Origin: an uncultured Cardiobacterium sp.
GTDB taxonomy: Bacteria; Pseudomonadota; Gammaproteobacteria; Cardiobacteriales; Cardiobacteriaceae
Direction of reading: 5' to 3'
Assembly (NCBI RefSeq): GCF_938028825.1
Contig: NZ_CALIZP010000020.1
Location: forward strand, 1-9,527
DNA length: 9,527 bases
Below, piece by piece: positions 5,342 to 9,527 of the stretch. The notes under the pieces were generated by a model, which saw nothing but the letters and a program-made list of their open reading frames with translations, was not told the origin of the DNA and ran no database searches. The first letter of the stretch is position 1; each line of letters starts with the position of its first letter. The position numbers were made by a program, and so were the translations under genes.

Positions 5342-5679
5342 CACAACCCCCTCGCTAACTGCGTACGTTCGGCGGGCGTCAGCGTTGCAAACAGCCGCGC
5401 TTGTGTGCGCAACACCGCTTCGTATGCTTGCAGGCGGATAAACTCTCTGTCTAGCTCAGTGTACGTGCGCCGGTCGATGGCGTCATGGCAGGCCGAACAA
5501 ACCCAGGCAACGTGCAGGTCATGGCACTTGCTGCCCATCGCGCCCAATCCCGGCAGGCTGATGTGGGCGGCGACGGTCGTTGCCGGATCGTGATTGCACA
5601 CCCCCTCAATCTGCGCGGTGCATTGCTGCCCGCGCGCCTTGTTGAGCAGCCATTGCTGCCGGTGCTTGCGGATGCTCAT
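5341..5679 (-). CDS. YbcO-like putative zinc nuclease (DUF1364)
   Basis: Predicted small HNH-type nuclease of lambdoid phage recombination regions. The 112-residue product has the conserved pattern: Cys20 and Cys28 (GQQCTAQIEGVC), an alanine-histidine pair AAH at 37-39 followed by a glycine-rich loop (SLPGLGAMGSK), then HDLHVAWVCSACHDAID (53-69) with Cys61, Cys64 and His65 as further metal ligands. It is longer at the C-terminus than the E. coli YbcO, with a helical extension to residue 112. ATGA overlap with the NinB-like gene; RusA follows with a one-base overlap. Substrate in the cell is not known. Confidence 0.85.
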   Translation of the reverse strand: MSIRKHRQQWLLNKARGQQCTAQIEGVCNHDPATTVAAHISLPGLGAMGSKCHDLHVAWVCSACHDAIDRRTYTELDREFIRLQAYEAVLRTQARLFATLTPAERTQLARGL

Positions 5680-6140
5680 CGCCGCCCCCAGTCGTCGATG
5701 CCGTATGTTGCCGGGTCACGCAGCGGATACTGCCGCTCACCCTCACGCATCATCTCTAGCGCCTCGGCAAACTGACGCACCGTCAGCTCCCGCGTACTCG
5801 CAATGGCACTTGTCCCCAGCGCGCGTGATACCACCTCGTAGCCGCGCACCTGCAACAGGGCATCAATCAGCGAGGCCGTTTCCCGCGCCTTATCCGACGC
5901 CCGCATCACCGGTAAAAAGTATTGCAGCTTGCAGCGTCCCGCCTCGTACACGACGCCGTTACCGCTCACATTGGCGATGTCGGCAAACCACATCTGCATC
6001 ACGCGGTTTTGCCGGTCGCGGCGCGTTTCTGCCTCGTCCGTGACCTTGACCCGTGCTGTGCCGCCTTTGTCCATAATGGTACGGATAGCGCCGAGGGCGT
6101 TTTGCAGGATGCGGTTATCGCGGATGTAAAAATCAACCAT
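5676..6140 (-). CDS. NinB-like recombination protein
   Basis: Predicted ssDNA-binding recombination accessory of the NinB/YbcN group (the Orf protein of lambda, which helps load recombinase). In the 154-residue product the family pattern is seen as an N-terminal FYIRDNRILQNALGAIRTI, then a beta strand with KVTDEAETRRDRQN (32-45; the R-x-x-RQN is the most typical motif), a MWFADIA segment, and a C-terminal STRELTVRQFAEALEMM followed by RDPATYGIDDW. The fit is by pattern and by the neighbours YbcO and RusA, so I rate it as likely rather than sure. ATG at 6140 has a near-perfect AGGAGGTGA that lies in the end of the upstream small gene. Confidence 0.77.
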   Translation of the reverse strand: MVDFYIRDNRILQNALGAIRTIMDKGGTARVKVTDEAETRRDRQNRVMQMWFADIANVSGNGVVYEAGRCKLQYFLPVMRASDKARETASLIDALLQVRGYEVVSRALGTSAIASTRELTVRQFAEALEMMREGERQYPLRDPATYGIDDWGRR

Positions 6141-6143
6141 CCC

Positions 6144-6314
6144 TCACCTCCTATCAATAACCTTCCGCGCGCGCTGTATCTTGCTTTCCGCGTCGCGCAG
6201 CATCGTCAGCAATTCCGGCAGCGGCGTGTCATCCACACCGCGCATAGCCGCCTCTAATTGCATCTGCGCCGCATCGAGTGTTTCGATAAAACGCTGTCTC
6301 TCTTTTGTCGTCAT
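6144..6314 (-). CDS. Small 56-residue phage protein, unknown
   Basis: Short gene between the 49-residue gene and the NinB-like gene: ATG at 6314 overlaps the upstream stop as ATGA, and the TGA at 6144 ends three bases before the next start, so the frame fills the gap exactly. The product (begins MTTKERQRFIETLDAAQ, ends IQRARKVIDRR) is fully helical, charged, without cysteine or membrane segment. Its end, DAESKIQRAR, resembles ESIKRAR in the preceding 49-residue product, so the two may be distant copies. Its last codons contain the strong ribosome binding site of the NinB-like gene. No function recognised. Confidence 0.78.
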   Translation of the reverse strand: MTTKERQRFIETLDAAQMQLEAAMRGVDDTPLPELLTMLRDAESKIQRARKVIDRR

Positions 6315-6460
6315 TCCCCGCCTCTCAATTCTGTTCTTGCTCTCTTGATACTCTCAGCGGCATAGGCCAACAGCCCGTCCGCCTCGTCTTTGTCATCCGC
6401 GCAATCCAGAGCGACGCTGATTTGCGTCTGCGCGTAGGTCGCCCATTTTTTCCAAGTCAT
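6311..6460 (-). CDS. Small 49-residue phage protein, unknown
   Basis: The product begins MTWKKWATYAQTQ and is a short acidic-then-basic helical protein (CADDKDEADG in the middle, RARTELRGGE at the end). The ATG at 6460 overlaps the stop of the HTH gene by one base (TGATG); a GTG one codon earlier is possible. GGGGGTGGTG lies upstream. A much longer open frame to 6664 overlaps the HTH gene and is not supported by a ribosome binding site. Function not recognised. Confidence 0.7.
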   Translation of the reverse strand: MTWKKWATYAQTQISVALDCADDKDEADGLLAYAAESIKRARTELRGGE

Positions 6461-6963
6461 CACCACCCCCGCTCTCGCAGCGTGTCGTGGTAGGTGTTTG
6501 TGGCATCCTGCACTGGCACCGTCTTGCGCTTTTTCAGCGGCAACTTCGCAGCCAACACCTCCGCCTGAAACTCGTTGCTGGCCTCCACCCATGCCGCGCG
6601 CACCCATTCGCCCTGCCACGCAAAGCCACGCAGGGTGCCGTGCATCGGGACAATGCGCGCCCACTCCTTGATGCCCTGCCGCTCAACCTGATGCGTCGCA
6701 CCGGGCGGCGGGCAAAACACAAACTGCAACTTGCGTGTGCGCTTGCCACGCAACGCCCGCAAAGCATCAAGGTACAGGCCAAAGCGCGTTTGCCGGTCTG
6801 CTCCTTCCCTGCGCCGCGTCTCCCGGCATCTTTCGCGCGACCATGACCGGCCACGCCGCTCCCACATCGTCACGGCGTAGCATGATTTGCCCAGAGCCTC
6901 TGCCACGTCCTTGCGTTCCAAGCCGTAAGCCTCGCGCAGGCGCTGCAATATCTCGCCAGTCAT
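6460..6963 (-). CDS. Helix-turn-helix phage protein with C-terminal extension
   Basis: The 167-residue product begins with an XRE/Cro-type helix-turn-helix (MTGEILQRLREAYGLERKD then VAEALGKSCYAVTMWERRGR, about residues 1-40), a basic linker, then a conserved FGLYLDALRALRGKR (about 62-76), and a C-terminal domain of about 90 residues containing FVFCPPPG and IVPMHGTLRGFAWQGEWVRAAW split over 100-125, which I do not recognise. Its first 76 residues are clearly related to the preceding 72-residue gene. ATGA overlap on the right and GGAGGG eight bases before the ATG. A DNA-binding regulator is likely; the target is unknown. Confidence 0.78.
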   Translation of the reverse strand: MTGEILQRLREAYGLERKDVAEALGKSCYAVTMWERRGRSWSRERCRETRRREGADRQTRFGLYLDALRALRGKRTRKLQFVFCPPPGATHQVERQGIKEWARIVPMHGTLRGFAWQGEWVRAAWVEASNEFQAEVLAAKLPLKKRKTVPVQDATNTYHDTLRERGW

Positions 6964-7178
6964 CGTTTTGCCCTCCGTGCTTTCAACGCCCTAAGCGCAC
7001 CGATATAGGTGGCAAAATTCCGGCGTTGCCGCCGACTATGCCAAGCATCAGCGGAATGCGATTTGCCGCCGTTATCCACCGCCACCACCCAGCAAGGATG
7101 TTGCCCGGCAGCCCTTGCCACCGCTTCGCGGGTAAAGCCGTAGTGCTCGCGCAGCCTGCGCAGAATGGCGCCGGTCAT
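6960..7178 (-). CDS. Small helix-turn-helix protein, paralogue of the next gene
   Basis: The 72-residue product (MTGAILRRLREHYGFTREA at the N-terminus, FATYIGALRALKARRAKR at the end) matches the N-terminal 76 residues of the following 167-residue product in both end motifs, with a divergent middle: the recognition-helix part (HPCWVVAVDNGG) differs, so DNA specificity may differ. The ATG at 7178 overlaps the upstream stop as ATGA and has AAGGGG. A longer frame to 7355 is a shadow over the upstream gene. Probably a DNA-binding protein; regulatory role inferred. Confidence 0.72.
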   Translation of the reverse strand: MTGAILRRLREHYGFTREAVARAAGQHPCWVVAVDNGGKSHSADAWHSRRQRRNFATYIGALRALKARRAKR

Positions 7179-7423
7179 GGCCCGTCCCCTTCGTCCAACG
7201 CGGCCAGTACTCTTTCCATCGCCAAGCTGATAATCCTCGGCTCCAACATCGGGATAAGCGCCTGGCCGCGTCGCCACAGCTGGAACCACACCAGGATTTG
7301 CCGGTAGTGTTGCAGCTGCAAAATCGCTGTCTGGCCGTGGAAGAGGAAACCCCACAGCTTTTTACGCTCTCCCTTCGGCAACACGTCATAGCGCCCAGGG
7401 AAATTGCGGTAGTCCTGCATCAT
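7175..7423 (-). CDS. Small 82-residue phage protein, unknown
   Basis: The product begins MMQDYRNFPGRYDVLPKGERK and is rich in aromatic and hydrophobic helical stretches (LWGFLFHGQTAILQLQHYRQ, ILVWFQLWRRG), without a clear transmembrane segment or signal. No family recognised. The ATG at 7423 has AAGGAGG six bases upstream and overlaps the upstream stop as ATGA. The position in a coupled early operon suggests a role in early phage development. Confidence 0.7.
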   Translation of the reverse strand: MMQDYRNFPGRYDVLPKGERKKLWGFLFHGQTAILQLQHYRQILVWFQLWRRGQALIPMLEPRIISLAMERVLAALDEGDGP

Positions 7424-7788
7424 GCGGCACCTCCTTCCCGCCTTGCTTCCTCAATCTGGCGCTTTTGGATTGCCCTAAATGCCATCAAATCGGCAATATC
7501 CTTCACTTCATGGTGTGTCTCCATGTCTCCGATCACATGACAAAGCAAGGCAAGCACCGTGAAATGCCCCTTGGTTTCCATAAGCTCATGGGAGCAGGCG
7601 CTATCCCCACCTAGCCCCGTCTGGGCAAACGCATTGCATAACTGGCGCCCCACATCGAACAGCACCCCCTGCGCAAACGCGTACGTATTGGCATCGAAGT
7701 CTTCGCTGCCGTCCGCCTGTAGTCGGGTTTCGAAACCGCAGGCAAGCGCCTGCTTCTTAACCATTTCCCTGACTATCCCGCACATCAT
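7420..7788 (-). CDS. 122-residue phage protein, unknown
   Basis: Not recognised. The product (begins MMCGIVREMVKKQ) is a mixed, probably cytoplasmic helical protein with five cysteines and several histidines (CHVIGDMETHHEVKD around residues 86-100), and an arginine/glutamate-rich end. Its metal-binding potential is only a remark on composition. The ATG at 7788 has TGGAGG six bases upstream and overlaps the loader-like gene stop as ATGA; an ATG one codon later is also possible. Confidence 0.72.
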   Translation of the reverse strand: MMCGIVREMVKKQALACGFETRLQADGSEDFDANTYAFAQGVLFDVGRQLCNAFAQTGLGGDSACSHELMETKGHFTVLALLCHVIGDMETHHEVKDIADLMAFRAIQKRQIEEARREGGAA

Positions 7789-8459
7789 GCTGCACCTCCA
7801 AAATCATCGTTGCTTCCGCGCAGGTCGTTCAGCACACCGCGCAATTCCTGCGGCAGGGCCGATAACGGCTGCACTGTGAGACGCGGTTTGTCGCTGCCAC
7901 CCCGCATCACTGCAAGGCACTTCTGCGCATCCCCCAAGAGCTGTGGCTCGGCGACGGCATGACCGGCAGCGGTGTTTTCGGTTTCCGCCATACCGACCAG
8001 CTTGCGTGGGTAATCCCCCAAATCTCGCCCCATGTAGCTGCGGTAGAAGCGCAGAAAATCGCGCTCGCGGAAGGGCAGCTCGTCGTAGGTAACCAGACTG
8101 AGTTGCACCCAGCCGCCCATGTCGGCAATCACCGCGTGGATGATGGCGTCGTCGAACACTACGCTTGGCATGTGACCGACGCGTTCGATGGCGTGGCGTA
8201 CCTTCGCCCAAGCGGCGGAAGCGCGGGTTTCGCTACTGCCCGCCAGCGCGCGGATGACGTCCGCCGCTTTCGGAAAAAACTGCCCGCTGTCGGGGTTGTT
8301 GATATGCGCCGTCAGGCCCTGCTGCACATCGGCCAGCGGGTATTCCAACAGCGCGGCGAAGTACAAACCTACCGCCATATCGCTCAATTTCGGCCTGCCG
8401 TAGTACTCGCATAGCGCAGCCATCACCGCCGAGAATTGGCCAAAGTCCTGCTCAGTCAT
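7785..8459 (-). CDS. Probable phage replication protein, DUF6475-like, helicase-loader position
   Basis: The 224-residue product starts MTEQDFGQFSAVMAALCEYY and has the pattern YFAALLEYPLADVQQGLTAH followed by FFPKAADVIRAL (about residues 26-69), which is the general pattern of small phage helicase loaders (G39P-like) and of DUF6475 proteins. A second part, FDDAIIHAVIADMGGW and FRERDFLRFYRSY (about 95-135), is typical of DUF6475. The O-like initiator lies immediately upstream with an 8-base overlap, so by lambda O-P order this is the likely helicase loader; that role is inferred. ATG at 8459 with GGAGAA upstream; the longer frame to 8570 overlaps the initiator and is rejected. Confidence 0.75.
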   Translation of the reverse strand: MTEQDFGQFSAVMAALCEYYGRPKLSDMAVGLYFAALLEYPLADVQQGLTAHINNPDSGQFFPKAADVIRALAGSSETRASAAWAKVRHAIERVGHMPSVVFDDAIIHAVIADMGGWVQLSLVTYDELPFRERDFLRFYRSYMGRDLGDYPRKLVGMAETENTAAGHAVAEPQLLGDAQKCLAVMRGGSDKPRLTVQPLSALPQELRGVLNDLRGSNDDFGGAA

Positions 8460-9381
8460 CACGCTTCTCCTGTTTGGCGGCAAACATCGCCGCAATCTGC
8501 GGGCGCATCCGCTCGGCCTGTTCCTGCGCGTACTGCTCTGCGCTGCCTTGATGCTCGTAGGTGTTGCCACGTTGCGGGGTGCGTTGCCTGAAGCAATCCC
8601 AATTGGATTCGATGCTGCCCCAGCCCTTCTCCGCGCACATCCGTGCCGCGTCGTGTGCAGTCAGGCCGACCTTGCCGATTTCGCGGAAGAAGGCAGCCAA
8701 TGCCACCTCGTCAATCGGCGACGAAAGTCGCTTGCGCTTCCGTGCCTGCATCCATGCGTCGAAGTGTTTGCGCTCAACGCCCATGTCGGACAACACCGCC
8801 CAAGCGTCGAACCTCTCCGGCCTGGCGGGGAATGCATCGGCGGATGGCTCGCGCGCGCATTCCCGCTTATTTATCCGCTTATCATTTTTGAGCTTATTGC
8901 TTATATCCTTATTTGTCGGATTTATTTCCGAGCTGTTTCGGATTTCAATCCGAGGTGATTCGGATTTATTTCCGAGCAAGTCGGATTTATTTCCGAGTTC
9001 GCGGATTGAAGAGGGTGGGGTTCGGATTGATTTCCGGGGTTCGTCCGGTTCCTGCGCCGCGTCTTCATTGTTGCTTACATTCCACAGCTTGCCTTTGTCG
9101 GTGATGTTGATAAGCTCCCATTCACCGTGCTTGCAGTAATTGATAAGCCCCTTCTCCTGCAAAGTGCGGAAAGCGCGATAAACCGTGTCCGGCTTGCTGT
9201 AATACAGCGGCAGTTGTTCGATGACCAGTTGGCGGCTGATCCAATAAAACACTTCACCGCCAACCGTCACCGGCTTCGCCCAGCCAGCCGCCTGGTTGAT
9301 TAAATCGAATAGCGCGCCTTGGTTGGCGTTCAGCCCCCAATCCATGCAGCGCTTGTTGTTGATAAACGTGGTGAACCTCAC
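8452..9381 (-). CDS. Phage replication initiator, lambda O-like, with the origin inside the gene
   Basis: Predicted origin-binding replication initiator. In the 309-residue product the N-terminal ~95 residues form a winged helix-turn-helix of phage replication proteins (WGLNANQGALFDLIN, then SKPDTVYRAFRTLQEKGLI as the recognition part). A polar linker (about 100-175) contains repeats of LGNKS-type sequence that encode the iterons, and the C-terminal half (VALAAFFREIGKVG, AARMCAEKGWGSIESNW) matches the end pattern of phage Rep proteins. The start is a GTG at 9381: GGGAGG lies upstream and GTG overlaps the previous stop as GTGA; the ATG at 9441 would overlap 60 bases of that gene. Followed by the loader-like gene. 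Confidence 0.85.
   Translation of the reverse strand: MRFTTFINNKRCMDWGLNANQGALFDLINQAAGWAKPVTVGGEVFYWISRQLVIEQLPLYYSKPDTVYRAFRTLQEKGLINYCKHGEWELINITDKGKLWNVSNNEDAAQEPDEPRKSIRTPPSSIRELGNKSDLLGNKSESPRIEIRNSSEINPTNKDISNKLKNDKRINKRECAREPSADAFPARPERFDAWAVLSDMGVERKHFDAWMQARKRKRLSSPIDEVALAAFFREIGKVGLTAHDAARMCAEKGWGSIESNWDCFRQRTPQRGNTYEHQGSAEQYAQEQAERMRPQIAAMFAAKQEKRDD
8865..8915. promoter_or_regulatory. A+T-rich tract with GCTTAT repeats, probable DNA unwinding element
   Basis: Next to the iterons the sequence turns A+T-rich and carries four GCTTAT hexamers (8865, 8877, 8892, 8899) and one CCTTAT (8907). This lies in the coding sequence but differs strongly from the surrounding composition. Iterons followed by an A+T-rich repeat tract is the usual build of a phage or plasmid origin, so I read it as the melting region. 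Confidence 0.6.
8916..9038. repeat. Iteron array in the initiator gene, putative replication origin
   Basis: Five clear 17-bp units and one half unit: TCGGATTTATTTCCGAG at 8916, 8960 and 8981 (identical); TCGGATTTCAATCCGAG at 8938; TCGGATTGATTTCCGGG at 9022; and a degraded unit from 9001 in which only CGGATTGA is kept. Start-to-start distances are 22, 22, 21, 20 and 21 bp, so all units face the same side of the helix. Each unit is itself a near-palindrome (TCGGA / TCCGA arms). Lambda has four iterons in the middle of gene O; the placement here is equivalent, in the linker codons about 115-156. Binding by the protein encoded here is inferred. Confidence 0.88.
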
Positions 9382-9527
9382 TGCGCACCTCCCAGCTTGT
9401 ACACCGCAAAGTGCGCTTTCTTGCCGTAGCGGTTCACGCACTCGCCGGTGGTTGTCAAAATATCCATGCCTTCGCGGCGCAAATCGTAAATGCGCGCGCC
9501 GAGGCGGTAGCAGCCGTATTGCTCAAT
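9378..9527 (-). CDS. Helix-turn-helix protein, C-terminal part (runs off the right edge)
   Basis: The last 49 codons of a gene entering from the right. The peptide begins IEQYGCYRLGARIYDLRREG, then MDILTTTGEC and ends VYKLGGAQ. It resembles the end of the small winged-helix phage proteins of the HTH_39 type (typical pattern: G-x-x-R-L-x-A-R-I-x-D-L-R-x-x-G-x-x-I-x-T). Its TGA overlaps the GTG start of the initiator gene as GTGA, and its last codons contain that gene's ribosome binding site, so it is the next upstream gene of the operon. The N-terminus is outside the window. Confidence 0.72.
   Translation of the reverse strand: MEQYGCYRLGARIYDLRREGMDILTTTGECVNRYGKKAHFAVYKLGGAQ

Noticed and set aside
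7072..7080. TTATCCACC, an 8 of 9 match to a DnaA box.
   Set aside because: A single site in the middle of the small HTH gene, with no A+T-rich tract, iterons or second box nearby; probably chance.
8916..9038. Regularly spaced repeats considered as a CRISPR array.
   Set aside because: The units are 17 bp with gaps of only 3 to 5 bp, are near-palindromic and lie inside a coding frame of a replication initiator; this is an iteron array.
254..9139. Many long open frames on the plus strand and in other minus frames (for example 742-1218, 6735-7307, 8561-9139 on plus).
   Set aside because: All lie over well-supported minus-strand genes, have no coupled ribosome binding site or recognisable protein, and show the low-complexity Ser/Arg/Ala composition of shadow frames in G+C-rich coding DNA.
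1..9527. Search by eye for tRNA genes, insertion sequences and Neisseria-type uptake sequences.
   Set aside because: None was seen; a tRNA search program would be needed to exclude a tRNA fully, but gene packing leaves little room for one.

Overview
The window is part of a temperate, tailed-phage (lambda-like) prophage from a Gram-negative proteobacterium. All supported genes are on the minus strand, so the biological order runs from right to left. A Gram-negative host is indicated by a two-component spanin pair next to the endolysin, and by the NinB / YbcO / RusA / Q series, which is typical of lambdoid phages. I cannot name the genus: I saw no Neisseria-type DNA uptake sequence and there is no chromosomal gene in the window.

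Region 1 (about 9527 to 4638) is an early replication and recombination operon. It contains the end of a small winged-helix gene, a lambda O-like replication initiator, a probable helicase loader, five small genes of unknown or DNA-binding type plus one previously uncalled 56-codon gene, then a NinB-like recombination protein, a YbcO-like zinc nuclease, a RusA Holliday-junction resolvase and a Q-type antiterminator. Nearly every junction is an ATGA, TGATG or GTGA overlap, so the block reads as one translationally coupled transcript whose promoter lies outside the window to the right. The initiator gene carries in its own linker a set of 17-bp iterons spaced 20 to 22 bp, next to an A+T-rich tract with repeated GCTTAT. 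This has the layout of a phage replication origin inside the initiator gene, as in lambda O.

Region 2 (about 4620 to 2653) is a three-gene cassette between the antiterminator and the lysis genes: an unrecognised 227-residue protein, an 86-residue helix-turn-helix protein and a tyrosine recombinase that has all its catalytic residues but lacks the N-terminal arm-binding domain. A perfect 38-bp direct repeat (copies 997 bp apart) lies immediately before the first and the third gene, carries the ribosome binding site of both, and contains an inverted repeat. The cassette has its own likely promoter. This is the most unusual part of the window, because an integrase gene is normally at the prophage edge and not between Q and lysis.

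Region 3 (2652 to 2485) is a 168-bp non-coding control region. It holds a good sigma70-type promoter with a perfect 10-bp palindrome in its spacer, followed by two strong tandem intrinsic terminators and then the endolysin. This is the expected arrangement of a Q-controlled late promoter and leader, although it lies about 2 kb from the Q gene.

Region 4 (2484 to 1) starts the late operon: a GH108 endolysin with a C-terminal membrane segment, an inner-membrane spanin (GTG start), an overlapping lipoprotein spanin (TTG start), a single-span coiled-coil membrane protein, the terminase small subunit, and the first 121 codons of the terminase large subunit with its Walker A motif. Structural genes presumably continue to the left. 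No gene is supported on the plus strand.
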